Assembly: GCA_008921705.1 (NCBI GenBank)
Contig: VFFE01006842.1
Coordinates: 510,845 to 574,844, forward strand
DNA: 64,000 nt
Source of the DNA: Burhinus oedicnemus
Lineage: Eukaryota; Chordata; Aves; Charadriiformes; Burhinidae
Direction of reading: 5' to 3'
Every line of letters begins with the position of its first letter. Position 1 is the stretch's first letter. Under the pieces are notes generated by a model. The model was not told the origin of the DNA. It was given only the letters and a program-made list of their open reading frames with translations, and made no database searches. The position numbers and the translations under genes are program-made. Positions 1 to 12,080 of the stretch are shown here, piece by piece.

Positions 1-3000
1 CTTGTTTCTTAATTATGATTACTGTTCAGCACATTTCCTTAACAGTTCCTTGGGCCATCGGATATGCAATGCAATCCTTCTTGTAGCATCTGCCCATGTC
101 ACACAAAGCCCCGTCTCCTTCTGTACTCCTGCCTTTTAATTAATAATGGGACTGCAGTAAGTAAAAAGAATCAGTGGAGCATTTCCTAGCTAGCAGTGAG
201 ACTCTTCCTGACCTAATGCTCATAGACTTGTTTGCGTCCTTGTCCCTCCTGATGCTCTGCTCGTGGTAGGCTGCATATGGCGCAGATGTTTCTGTCATGC
301 TATTACATGGCTATTTTCAACCTGTTTCTCAGAACAGATGTTCCCACGTGTGTTCTCCCTCCTTTCTCTGCTGACACACTCTCTGTACAAACAGCAGTGT
401 GCATTTCTGCAGTCCTGGTTTGTGGAGAGAATGAAAATCAATACCAGTGACAGTATTTTCCTTTCCAGGCTTCTCTGTAATGGGGCATGTGAGCCTGGTC
501 TTCTTTAAGTCTTTCTCTCACCCCTAACAAGATGCTTCAGCTCTTGATTTGTCTGTTTTTAACCCATTTGCTTCATTGTATGGGACAGTATTTGGAAGTG
601 CCATGTGTTTTGTAATACAGAAAGCTATCTCCTTCGATGTGCCGTCTAGTGGTTGTTCCTTCTTTCTAACCACAAATGGCAGTGTAAATTCAACAGTATG
701 TATTCTGGGATTTACTCTAAAGGGAGAAGCAGCACACGAATAAAATCCCATCTCCTGCCATCTGTCTCCTGCATATTTCTTTACAGTCCAAGTGCATTAT
801 ATTTGAGCCCAAATGCTTCAGTATTGGCAGCAGCGGCCAGTTATGGTAAGAAATCCCCCATGAGTTTAAATACATAAAGAAGGTGACATATGGACAAAAT
901 ACACCAGGGATGGTAAGGGCTGGAGTTTTATTTCTAATGTGCTGGAAGTCTCTATATCTCCTGAACAATGGCATTGCTGGTTAGTAACAACATTGATGTA
1001 TTTTGCACATTACCTTAGTCCCGTAGCCCTACAGCTAAGAGCAAGTGGGAAAAATAAGAACAAGTGGAGAAAATGTAAGTAAGGAAGGAAAAGTAAACCA
1101 AACCTCACAGTGGATTAGGTTCCAGATCCTCCTGAGAACAATTAATTAGGAGTGGACATGGACAAATTGATTTTCTTTCACTGAAGAGGGATGGAGGACA
1201 TTCACTTTCAAATCAGGCTTGTTGCTCCTGAAATGGTGACAGTGACCAATGTATCACTTAGAAATGACATGACTGTACCTTCCGTCTTGGTCATTTGTTT
1301 GGAAGATATTGTTTTCCTGTGTTGGGGTATGCTGTTTTCTAACATATAAAGAGTTTTAGAAACTGGAGATTGGTCAGTCTTTTGTCATGTCATTTCTTAG
1401 CATGTAGGAACATTCAACCATACAATGCAGCTGTGAGGAATGAGTTAAATTAGAAACTCAACACATATAATTTAATTAATCAATATTTTCATTCTTTGGG
1501 CATTGTCCTCCAAGAATAAAAATCCTGCTTCTTGTATTAAAAGCATTTTGTACTACAACCAGGCTGATTGTTGGTGTAAACAAATGAAGTACAGCAGATG
1601 ACGAGTGGACTTTTTAGTGACAAATAGTGAATTTGGTCCTATCATAAGAAAATACACTGGAAAAAAAAAAAGTTGGTAACTGCTAACACATGTGAGATAT
1701 TAGTTTACCTATAAACATGCACTGAAGCAATTCATAGTGTAAATAAGATAAGGAACTGTAGGGAAGTCACAAGGGGGAGGACTGGTTTGCTCTACTTCAG
1801 ATAACTAAAAGGGAGAAATATAACTATGTTGTCTGATGCTTTCCTTAGTTGATGCACAAAAAAATCAGTCATCTACCCCAGGGGTAGTTCAGGAACTCAT
1901 TTGACTTTTTGATGACAAGACGAACTGACCTGCTTTGAATGTTAGATATCTAAAGTGAGATGAAATAAATCACATCTATAATTTTGCCTTTCTGTTTTGG
2001 AGTTTAGTAGGCTGACAAACTTGGCCAACTAGGCCAAAAATTCAAAAATTGTCAAACGAGGTGTGACTCATCTCTTTTAACTTAAACTTTCTAAAAGTCT
2101 AGCATCTAAGCTTGTCTCCTGCACAGTCAGAGGAGGAAGAGCAGTTTGTCCAGAGGGCATGTCAGTCTATATTGATCTTGGGTGACATGAATTATCCTTT
2201 AGAGGTGCAGGAATACGTGAACTACAGGGGCAGGCTCTTAACCGAGAAATCTAATCTTTAGATGGCCAAAAATAGCTGCGAAGTATCGTACTCTGTGTGG
2301 TTTCATTAATTATCGGTAGCTGCGGAGATGATTTCTGTGGTGGTCAAATGACAAGGCAGGACACTTTAGAGTCTATTTGAGAACCAGCAGGAGCTCACTG
2401 AGAGTATATAAATAGGCTATACAGCCATACTGACGTTCTTGTGAGCACAGAGACCTATTGTAAAGATTGTTTTCTAGGGACTTCACTGATTTATGGGATT
2501 CTGACAGCAGGTGCCCCTGCCCAACTGGAAGAGAACAAGAGGAAAAGAGGATTCTGCTAACTGCACATTAAAGGGAGATTGTTCAGCTACTCTTTTTCTC
2601 TGTTGCAAGAAGTTGGTGTTCCTTTTGGAGAATTTGGATGCTGTTCCATTGAGTCTGGGAAGGGTAAATCCTATCAAAAAAGACCTTTAAGGCAATTCAT
2701 GGAGGTGTTTTAGCACAGTGATTGTTGTATTTGAAGTAGTGGTAGTAAATACTAAATCCTTGAAAAGAGGAGGAAGAACACAGGAGGGACTGAGAAAATT
2801 TATCTTAGCATTACCATTGGCCACATTCAGAGGCATTTCATGGCCATAGTTAAATCCATGTGTTTTGTGTGTTTAGATCAGCAAAGTATAGACACTTTTT
2901 GCACGTATATTTTAAAATCTGCACACAGTTTTGGAGATGTTTATGGGCCTCTTCTGTCCACACTTGTGTCCAGTGTCATTTGAGATGACCTGGACTATGT

Positions 3001-4919
3001 CAGGCATTAACACAGGGCTGGCAGGTATCACACAGGACTTATGGGAAACCTTGTGCCCTCCTGGTGTGGCAAATGGAAGTTGTGTTTAGCACAAAAGCAT
3101 CTTACATAGGTCTGGACACCAATCTGTGAGCAACTGAATTGACCTCCTGCAACTAAATAGGTTTCTAATGTTCCACAGCTAACTCAATGGCTATTATTCC
3201 CAGTCAAGAATAACATCTGCAAGCAATTGAAGCTCTTATTGTGGTAAAAGGCCTATAAATTGATGTGACCTCTTTTTGTACAAGTAGAAATACTGTTCTG
3301 TTGAAGGGTGCTAATAGCTTCCTGCTAGTGGGTTTCAGATCCACAATCGCAGATGTTGCTAAAGGCTGTCGGTGTGTCAAGTATTCTGTCTCAGATGTAA
3401 CCCAAGTGCTATACAGCCCCTTTGAACAGTAGAACCCACCTGTAGGCAGCAGGAGTAACCACCCAGAGCAACAAGCTGTCAGACAGCGTGGAAGCCAAAG
3501 CTAACTCAGGTTGACAGTGCGCAGGCTATCCTTGGTTGTAAGTGCATACGTTAAGGTAGCAGATCCATATACATTTTAGAGGGAAAAGCCAGGAAAAGGA
3601 GGTGCAAGCTGAGCTTTGTGCCTGTGTCTTCATGGTCTATGACTAGAACTGAGGTGGCCACACTTTTTTACCCTTTGGACTTCTATCTACACTAGGATTG
3701 AGCCACCTTCACTCAGTGCTGAACCTGAGCTGGAAGTCCTGCCTGCTCACAGGGTTTGTTAATTCAACTAGAGGTCTATAATAACTACTCAATTCATTGT
3801 TTTTGAGTTGGAAAACCAGTGTTGCTTGGTATACTTTGGCATTCCCATGAAAGGAAAAGTCTAGCTATTGCTTGACTCTTCTGTCTTGTATGAATTAAGA
3901 TTCCCTCCAGATCCTTTATGGACAAGCAAGACAATACGGTGTCCTATCTGATTCCTTATTGGCTTTGCTGAGATAGAAGTGCAAAAGAGACCAGTGTAAA
4001 TGGATTTCAGGATTCCTCACCCTGCAAAATGTCACCACAAAATGATTTGACAATCAAATCCCTGATTAAAGGGTGCCAAATTTTTGCATGGGATTTGCCA
4101 AGAAGAGACCTGTGCACATTTGCAACAAGCAGAGGGCTTCTGGTATTCATTGAGCAAACTACACACTCACTGAACTGATGATCTTGCAGACATTGTAAAT
4201 CTGACATGTTCTAAAGACTTCAGATTTGCTAAATTTTAGGAGCAGAATACCTTGTATCAGAGGCCAAAGGCTCCCTGTCTGCACATGTTCTCTACATTTG
4301 CAGCGTGCATGCACAAGACAGGCTGTGAATTCTGCGTATTCCTGGAGCTGGTGCTCCAATCAAGCTGCCAGATGTCAGGAAATCCTAGAGGAAATTTAGT
4401 CCAAGTTCCTCAAATTCCAGCCATACAGGATTTAGAGACAGAAAAAGGAAAGACCAAGGGTCTGCTAATGTTACCTTGAGTCCAAGAACTAGATTCTTCA
4501 TAACCTGTTGTTCATTTGCAAGAGGTTACACCCTGTTCTACTTCAGTTTTCTTGCCAGAGAAACAATTTAGATACCGCAGATGTGACCGCGTAAGTTCAG
4601 TTACAATAATTGTGAGCTGGGAACTTTGCCCTGCACAAACACAATGTAATTTTCACATTCATCTTTCTAGGGACTACATTAATCTGATTATAAATTGTTA
4701 GATTTTTTTTTAAATACTAGCAGAAAATGTACCTCTCAGAAGTTAGAAAATGCAGATTAGAGTATAGTAATGAAAAGATAACTTGCATTGCCTGAACTGT
4801 AAGATCCTTCTTTCAAACCTCCAAAAGCACTGTCCAAGTTCCACTCTTTTAATACACTGGACCAACCCCCAGTGGCTTTTTAAAATCTGATTTTTAGTTA
4901 AATCACCCTCAATGTTAGA
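1..4919. other. Unique non-coding DNA
   Basis: I see no gene, LTR or CR1 piece here. The sequence is AT-rich with short A and T runs, such as the A run near 1660. Open frames are all under about 85 codons, overlap each other on both strands, and match no family I recognise. Small frames at 263-508 and 4252-4479 have no codon-like pattern or flanking splice signals that would support an exon. Confidence 0.7.
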
Positions 4920-5200
4920 TGTACCCACGGGATCTGTGTTCCCCTTCGGGAGCCTGCTCCAGACGAGAGCTGCTTGCGTGCTGCTGCCTCCTCCACCGTC
5001 ACAGTTCCTTCTGATGCTCTTTCTGTAGCTGCTCTTATCACGCTGCCGTATCTGTCAGTGCCGGGCGTGCGGCATGGAGGCAGCAACACGGGGCATAGTG
5101 AAAGCAGTAACAGCACAAGCAGAAATAGCGATGGCAGTAGCTGCTGTGGTGGCAGCAGGAAGAGCCTCACTGACAGCACCTGAGGAAGAAAAGCTGCTTT
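4920..5200. other. CpG-bearing, GC-richer block with triplet-like CAG runs
   Basis: This short block stands out from its AT-rich, CpG-poor surroundings. It holds many CpG dinucleotides within about 280 bases (for example around 4925-4970 and 5030-5075). Its right half is a loose CAG/GCA-rich stretch at about 5082-5165. Several frames are open, including a 118-codon minus-strand frame at 4898-5254, but the leucine-rich product reads like translated low-complexity DNA. It could be a relict CpG island, a decayed first exon, or an unrecognised repeat. No promoter element is clear. Confidence 0.4.
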
Positions 5201-7098
5201 CCAAACCCACAAGTGTGAGATTAAGTGTTTGCCTGCTTGATTTATAACTGACACAATCTATAGATGCCAGACCATTTATGTTTTGGAATGTGCTGAAGAC
5301 GTTCAGGGGCAAACCTCTAGTGAGTGTAGCATGATTAAAAGCTCAGTTTTCCTTAAACAATTTCTAGCATTGGTTTTATGAACGTTACGTGTGTGTTTGC
5401 ATGTTGGACTATGGAAACAGTCTAATGATATGTGCCAGGTTTAGACAGCAAGTTGGTCTTAGCGTGTAGCAAAGGCACTTTACAATTATATTGCATACAC
5501 ATGGTTTCTGAAACCCAAACTGCCCTATGCTTTCAGTCATATGTTATGTAGCAGACACACAGAAAACTCAGATGATTCAATTCGGCAAGCTGCTGAGTGC
5601 TCGCAGCTGTATTTTGTATCAAAACAGCCTAGTATTTTACAGGTTTATGCTCAAGCAATGCAGATCAACATGCAAATAGGCATATAATGGGTAACAAATA
5701 TTCATCTCCTGAAGTCCCTCCTGCCTGTATGAGTGACTCTTGTCTTCCCATATCTCATCTTTTTGAAGGCTGGCCCCAGCGGTGCCTTCTGAGGTGTCCA
5801 GTTTTGCATCCTTGACTTCCGCTGACATTAATGAGGGTTACAGCTATATGCTGAAGGGAGAACAGTCTTTCAAATGTCAGAGAGCATGCTGCTGTTCAAC
5901 ATTGCCTTTAACCTAAGCAGTACACAGCAATGTGCTGTCAGGTAAAGGGATAATTCCAGGTGTTTCCCATGCTAGAAACCCTTTGGGCTTTTGCAGGGAC
6001 TGCACATATGATTGCCAGACTTTGGAACATTCACTCTTCAGGGTCAGCAGTGTATGCTCACACCACAGAGGAAAACAAGCTTCTTTCATATGGTAAAAAC
6101 AGATTCTTCTTTCCTTCTTTCTGGTCCTCTGGGAGAACTGGCACCCAGAATTCCGCTCCAGTCTAGCATCCAGGCAAATTCCATCCAATACTTTGCTCAT
6201 TGTTTAATGGTGATGCAGCCCTGAAAGAAATCAGAGTCCCATCAATTAGAGTGGTGGAGAAAGTATAACACTGCCTTACACAACAATTTCATAAAGAAGT
6301 CTGTTTACTTCCCTAAGGCAAAACTGTATCTTAGGCAGCAAAGGTTGTGTTGATCATATAAAATTTTAGATCTCCACATCTTAGATATTTACATCTGAGA
6401 TAATCATCGTTTCTTGTTACTTGAAAGAAATGAGCTCTTCTTTGGTACAATTCATCTCATCTCAAGGTAGAACTCTAAAATAGCCCAGATGAATCATGCT
6501 GTAGAAATGCTAATATCTCTCCACTGGCTATAAAAGGAATCTGGCTCATATAAGAGTTGAGGTGGTTTCCATCCATGCCCTGAAAGGGTTTTAGGACTAC
6601 AGGCAATAAGCGTTTTATCTCAGTGGAATGCTGCAGCACAAAGAGCTCCAGTAATTTCTGGAGTATGAGTAGGAGCAGTTTGAAGAGGGACGTGCTCAGA
6701 CTTGTCTGTAGTACAAATATTACCAGGGCTGGAGTATAGTTCTCTTTTCGTACTCTGAAGGAAAGGTCTCAATATGTTGATGGAAGGTATTTACCTTGGG
6801 CTACTTGAGATGTCTTAGGGTGTCCAAGACATCCCCACACAGCTGATACAGGGTGTCTGGTATGGCAGCTGGAGGCCAAGGAGAATACTCTAGAATATCT
6901 TAAGTAACAATAAATGGCTGTATGTGTGAGCTACTCATTTGAGACCATATTCAATGCAGTCAATAATCTAAGGAGTGATTCATCTCACCTGTTTTCAGTT
7001 AGCTGACTTTCTCTCTAAATACTGCTGACAGCATTGACCAGAGTGTTGTTGATTGTAGAGGGAGTTTAAACATGCATGTGAAATACCTGTGCACATGG
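5201..7098. other. Unique non-coding DNA
   Basis: No gene or recognisable repeat is visible. Opposing frames at 5913-6200 (minus) and 5960-6224 (plus) are mutual shadows with no family resemblance. Confidence 0.65.
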
Positions 7099-7103
7099 AA
7101 GGT
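7099..7103. repeat. Target-site duplication, left copy
   Basis: AAGGT directly precedes the TGTCATGG end of the LTR and is repeated exactly on its other side at 7863-7867. A 5-base duplication is the length usual for ERVL-type integrases. Confidence 0.8.
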
Positions 7104-7862
7104 TGTCATGGTTTGGGCTGGACTGGCCACTGAAACAAACGAGAGATCTCTCTGACCTCTCTCCTGTCAGAGAAGGGAGACTGTTTCCCTTCTGGGAGAG
7201 GAGGAAGAGAGAGTGTCCTGGTTTGAGGTTGTGAGTTTAAAAGAAACTAAACTACTTTAATGAAAACATTAATCAAATAATAAAAAGAAAACAATTAAAT
7301 ATATACAATATATGCAAACCCAGTATCAAGCTCCCAGGATGACAATCATGTCACCAGCAGGCACTGGGGAAGTCCCAGACTGGACTTAGTGATGGACGGG
7401 AACTGGATTCTGGATCTGGATTCAGGATCGGGATCAAAGGCAGACAAACAGACAGAGTCCTCCTCAGACGCTGGCCATTGAAGAACGAGGGCTGACCCTT
7501 TGATCCATCAGAGCACGAGGCAGATGGAATGAAATACCCTATTGGTCAGTTTTGGGTCACCTGTCCTGTCCGCTCCTCCCCACAGGTGTGACCCCTCTAT
7601 GCTTTTCCGCTTCCCACCCTCCAACGGGGCAAGTGACAAAGTTGGCTGCCCTTGGGTGTTACACCAATAAGTGTAAGCAGGAACCTCTCTGCATCCCATT
7701 CCTTGGCATCAGCTATAAACATGGGTCTTATCACTCTGGAAGAGGTCTGCTCTCTTAAAAAACACGCTGTTTATTTCAGAGAGTTCAGTTAGTTAGAAGA
7801 GGTTTAGCTGCAAAGTAAAATTACTGAACAGAAAATTGATTGTTTTACCTCAAGCCAGGACA
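7104..7862 (-). mobile_element. Solo LTR of an avian endogenous retrovirus
   Basis: The 759-base element begins TGTCATGG and ends CCAGGACA on the plus strand, giving the TG...CA ends of a retroviral LTR. It is flanked by perfect AAGGT copies. There is no internal retroviral region, so it is a solo LTR left by LTR-LTR recombination. The sense strand is probably minus: ATTAAA, complementary to 7256-7261, would serve as the polyadenylation signal, followed by a T-rich stretch and about 150 bases to the LTR end. A second LTR-like terminus lies inside it: TGTCCTGGTTTGAGG at 7214 is the inverted complement, with one mismatch, of the CCTCAAGCCAGGACA end. The 63-codon minus and 68-codon plus frames inside (7508-7758) are not genes. 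The family name cannot be fixed by eye; ERVL-like is inferred from the 5-base duplication. Confidence 0.88.
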
Positions 7863-7867
7863 AAGGT
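7863..7867. repeat. Target-site duplication, right copy
   Basis: AAGGT follows the ACA end of the LTR directly and matches 7099-7103 exactly. Confidence 0.8.
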
Positions 7868-8478
7868 GTATTTTACATGTGTGTGTGAAATTATGCAATT
7901 AAGGTGACTAAGTCTGGAACTTATGGCATGATTCCTTTGCCTAAACATTAGTGTCTCTTGTCATTTGGGATGCTCTAGGATAACCTACCTGGACTCTAGT
8001 TTCCTGCCAGAAGGGCTGTGCATTTTTTGGAATTCCTCTGCCTGCACTGTGTTATGTCTTATATGTGTGTGGATATCACAAATAGTGTTAGATATTTACA
8101 AAAATGAGTCAAGTCATGTGTTTTAAGCTGGAGCTGAATCCTGCGCTATGTGTCTTCTATTTTTAAAGGGATATTGAAAAATCGCAAAGATTGTAGAAGC
8201 AGCTTTTTTTTTTTAATTAGAGAAAATGCAAAAGAAAATGTTTTTTCAATCTATTTTGTTTATCAGAACGATGACCAAAGATAGATGTGATTACAGAGTA
8301 GAAATATTTTCAATAGATGGAAAGTACCATGTACTTTAAAATAGCTGAAAAATAGAAGATGAATGAATAAGTGGAAGCAAATGATTGATAATTTCAGTTT
8401 AGACTTTAGGTGGTAAACCTCTCTTGATTAACTAAAGGGAAAAATTACCAAGGGAATTGATGAAGCCTATGTTTCCTG
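7868..8478. other. Unique AT-rich DNA
   Basis: Nothing recognisable is seen apart from a T run near 8204-8213. Confidence 0.6.
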
Positions 8479-8508
8479 GAGTCTTCAAATTAAGAGTCTT
8501 CAAATTAA
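8479..8508. repeat. Perfect 15-base tandem duplication
   Basis: GAGTCTTCAAATTAA occurs twice back to back (8479-8493 and 8494-8508) with no mismatch, so the duplication is probably recent. No function is apparent. Confidence 0.9.
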
Positions 8509-8589
8509 ACCTTCCTGAAGTTATGATTTGCTGAAACGAAGTTCATGAGCTCAGTACAAGGGTAACTGAAGGAAGTTAGATGGCATGTG

Positions 8590-8645
8590 GTAGGCTGGAG
8601 ATTAGACTAGATGGCCTGTTGATCTCTTCTGGCACTAGAGACCAC
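8590..8645 (+). mobile_element. CR1 LINE 3' end fragment (old)
   Basis: The string around 8605-8630, reading AGATTAGACTAGATGGCC, followed by a CTCTTCTGGCAC segment, matches the usual last 60 bases of amniote CR1, where 'attagactagatgatctc' precedes 'ggtcccttcc'. The terminal octamer repeats are gone. Only a short 3' piece survives. Confidence 0.6.
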
Positions 8646-9779
8646 AAATTATGCCAAAGTAAGAAGAGTGAGACATGAATTCAGCTGTGCTTGCTGGACT
8701 TTTTTTTTTTTTTTTACAAGAAAATTGCAAATAGGATTGACTTGGATAATCTCTGTATCACTTCCTTCCTCCCTCTTTGCATTAATTGCCTGTGACAAAA
8801 TTGCAAAATTCTCAAAGGTATTTGTTGTTTGCAGTTATTTGTATACTACACAGTCACATCTGTATTTGTTGTTAACTTTCTTCAAACCCTTCTTGTTGCC
8901 TTCTGTACCTTTTTCTTTGTTTATTCACCTGTTGCACATTATCCAGCTCCCAGAGTTCAGACTCTCTGGAGAGATAATGCCTTCGTGCTAGTTCTTTATG
9001 TCTAATACAGTGAGGCATTGATTTTTTTTTTTCTTAACTGAACTTTCTTTCATTAATAATAGTAATTCAATTCTTTTCTTTCAAACAAAGTAATTCTTCA
9101 GCAAATTGGAGAGTGAGGATGAAGATTATTCACAAACAATTGATTGATGATGAAATCCTCTCTGTGTCAGTCAGCTGTGGTAATGAGTGTAGAAAAAGAA
9201 CCTCCATTAGCAGATGAAATATGCAGCTTTGTTCTCAGACTGTTAATTTCTTATTCAGTGATGCCAGTATAAAATTATGTTACATCTCTCTAAAATGTTT
9301 CTCTTGCTCCCAAGACTTCACATTTCGGTGCCTCAGAGTATACTTATCACCACAGCAGCACAGGAAACTGCAAGGTCCTCCTTATCTGAGGTACTGAGGG
9401 TGAGTTTATATTGTCTTTTTGGTACCTTTGTATATTCATATGAGTCTTAGTCCCCACCACCCACTTCACTATGTGCACTGAGGTGTAGCAGCCAGTTTCC
9501 TTGTCAAAGGAGCTCAAATATAAGTCTAGGCGCTGCCACCAAAGAAGGTACAACTCTAGCTAGTAAATTCCATGGTATTTAAGCTCCTAAAGATACTATC
9601 AGGCTTCAAGCGAGGTTTTCAGAAGCATCAAGGTTCTCGATCCAATGAAATAAATTTGGAACATGAAAACTGCTCTCTAGGGACAGAACGATCAATTTCC
9701 TCATTTATCTTTTACACACGTCTCTGTAGTATCTGAGCACTCTGAAAATGTTAACTACTCTGCTTGATATTCCTAGGGG
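8646..9779. other. Unique non-coding DNA
   Basis: It includes a T run at 8700-8715 and a 107-codon plus frame (8668-8991) made largely of T-rich codons, which I regard as chance. No exon is supported. Confidence 0.6.
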
Positions 9780-9850
9780 GGAAGAGATAGTACTATTCCT
9801 ACTCTACTGACAGTAAGATGCAGCATTAAATAAGTTTCTGAAAGTCATTA
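9780..9850 (-). mobile_element. Possible MIR SINE core, highly decayed
   Basis: In reverse complement the segment follows the order of the MIR core: a degenerate 'gacctt..gcaagt' block, then a 'cagttt..tcat' block, then a 'ggataata'-like end. In plus-strand order this is TACTATTCCTACTCTAC, then the later AAATAAGTTTCTGAAAGTCA. Many positions differ, so the call is weak. Confidence 0.33.
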
Positions 9851-10022
9851 AAAAGCCCTGATTATTTTCTTTTCAAGAAATTTTGCATCTTACAACGCCT
9901 TTCTATGTTACTTAAGCAACCTGAATTCTGGTATTCCTAACTTTTGAGTGATCAATTCTGGAATGATACCTTGTCACCTTCTTGAGGGGATGAAATTTAC
10001 TTTTGAACTCTGTCCCAGCAAC

Positions 10023-10205
10023 ATCCAGACCTCTCTTCCCCCACACCTGTCCCATTTTCTTAGTCTCAGTGCCTGGCCAGTTTCACTTTTTCCCCCTCTC
10101 AACTCCTCTTTCCATCCCTCTTTCTCCTTTCTTTTACTTTCATATCACATTCTCCACTCTTGTCTGTTATCTCCACTGTTGCTATATCTGTCTCCCTCTT
10201 ACGAA
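10023..10205 (+). repeat. Long pyrimidine-rich tract
   Basis: About 180 bases are overwhelmingly C and T on the plus strand, with runs such as TTTTTCCCCCTCTC and CCCTCTTTCTCC. Two overlapping plus frames (87 and 107 codons) are open only because pyrimidine-rich DNA lacks stop codons. Such tracts can form unusual structures or derive from an old tract of simple repeats. No splice acceptor context or exon follows. Confidence 0.75.
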
Positions 10206-10885
10206 GGCTGAATCCTCTAATTATAGTGTCCTCAGACTAATTCTTTGTCTCAGTCTACTCTCTTTGCCTTATTCTTTTACTGTAGTCCAGCTGCCGTCCT
10301 TTGTGTTTTCTAGTTTGTACAGCTGAAGAATCATTGAAGACTCGCAAGAGACAATAACCCTGCAGCCATTTCCTCTGGCTGACTTCAGAGGGAAAATTGC
10401 CATAATTTCAGTGAATTCCCTCCTCCCGTCCTCCCGAATGTGCTCAAAGCCATCAGAGTTATTTTTGGGAAGCTTCAGTAAGTCTGGACTAAACATGCAT
10501 TTTTTTCCCCCAAGTTGACTATTCCTATTTGTTTCCTTGTGGATTTCTGTTGTGGTGGTAGAAGACGCAGGTTTAGTATCACAGTCACTGCAAAAAGGGT
10601 AAGTGCTGGATGGAAAACACTGGACTACCGGAGTGTTAAAAAAAAAAGTTCACCAGAGTTTTTTTGCCCATAAACAAAATAATGTGTCTTCTATGTGCTC
10701 TTACTCTTGGCTTAAAATTTCCAGAGCAGCTAACGTGCATGCATTTCTCTTGAACTAGTTACATTTTGGTAAAGTTTTCAGCCACTGTAAACAGAATCTT
10801 TAGACAAAAATTGTTGAGAAACCTTACTAATAAGCAGTGTCAGCAGTCCTGTCTGTAATTTGGTGTGTGCAGAAAATCTGCGCGA
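10206..10885. other. Unique non-coding DNA
   Basis: No gene or repeat family is recognised. Confidence 0.6.
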
Positions 10886-10960
10886 CTAGAGCTTAAACTT
10901 GTAAGCTCTTTGGGGACAGCAGCCGTTACCTTTATCTAGCATTTAGCGTAATGAGAAATA
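10886..10960 (+). mobile_element. L2/L3-type LINE 3' end remnant
   Basis: The segment has the order typical of the old L2-group tail: TTGTAAGCTCTTTGGGGACA, then a short spacer, then CTAGCATTTAGCGTAATG in place of the usual 'cagcgcctagcacaatg'. This element class is ancient in amniotes. The copy is diverged and only the tail is present. Confidence 0.5.
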
Positions 10961-12080
10961 TCCTGACTGAAATGTTTTCACAGATCTTTAAAAAATAATA
11001 ATATTAAAAAACCAAACCAATGAGGACGAGTAGTTTAACCAGAAAAATATCTGCAAATGGTAGAATAAGAAAATGTTGCATGTCCCTGCCCACTTTGCGC
11101 CAGGTGTGGATCAAAATGACTTGTTTTGCTTGCAATACAGGGCATTAATAAAACGTTTGCGCTCTGCTTCAGACTTGCTCACTAAGTTGTGCTGTGCAGA
11201 ATGGATCGTTAGAAGCATGTTTTCAAACCCTTGGTAGCAATGGATTTTTTGTAGCGGAAACTGTGACATACCTAGCAGCATTTGTAAGCACTTGTATACC
11301 TAGTTTGCTGCAAACTTCACCATCTGCTTTGCATCAGATTTATTAGCTGAATAGACAGCACTTCAGATATCTAGAACATTTTCTCGTGTGTCTATACAAT
11401 TAGATAATAAGCAGACTGCTGCCTCACACACTTAGTAGGGGTGCTATGTAGTCATTTATTTTATTCTTAAGGTAAGCTAGAAGTGAGAAGGTCTCCTTCC
11501 CTATGAGTGTGAAAAATATTTGCATTCCATCTGACCTGCCACAACCAAATCTAAATTTAATAAAAAACACCTATAAACTGAAACTAAAGATTCCATATGC
11601 AGTTGTATTGCATCTTTTTTTGCACACACCAAGTTTAACCTTGAAGCTTTCAATTCATGAGTAGAGAGTTAGCATGAGCTAATGGCCACCTGACAGTTGT
11701 CTCCCTGCTTCAAGAGCAATGGGCATCAAGTCTCATTCCCTTTACGTGCATGTCTTTCAAACACGCATATGCATTTGAAATAAGGTGTATAAAAATGTCT
11801 TCGGGAGCCAATGTGAGGTCAGTGTTTGCAGCTCTGTACTTGACGTCTTGAAACTCAGGAGCTCATTTTGAGACCAAGGCACCAACATGCAAATAATCGA
11901 ATGTGGCTGCTAAATGTGTACTAAGTATCTAAGGTCTCTTTGTAGCCAGTACCTCTCAGTCTTATTCTGGGAGGTGATAGCTACAAAAAAGGTGCTGAGG
12001 GAGAGCTAAACCTTTCTGGAGGGCAGCTGGAGGTCAGAAAACTAAAAAGGGCTTCCAAAAAGACAGTACATGCCTACATT
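10961..12080. other. Unique AT-rich DNA
   Basis: It holds an A/C-only stretch near 11010-11027 and otherwise nothing recognisable. Confidence 0.6.

Noticed and set aside
4898..5254. 118-codon minus-strand frame
   Set aside because: Its leucine-rich part is the antisense of a CAG-rich stretch. Several other frames are open in the same block, so openness is due to composition.
7214..7862. A 649-base element with 15-base terminal inverted repeats as the inserted unit
   Set aside because: The flanks of 7214 and 7862 do not match, whereas those of 7104 and 7862 give a perfect AAGGT duplication.
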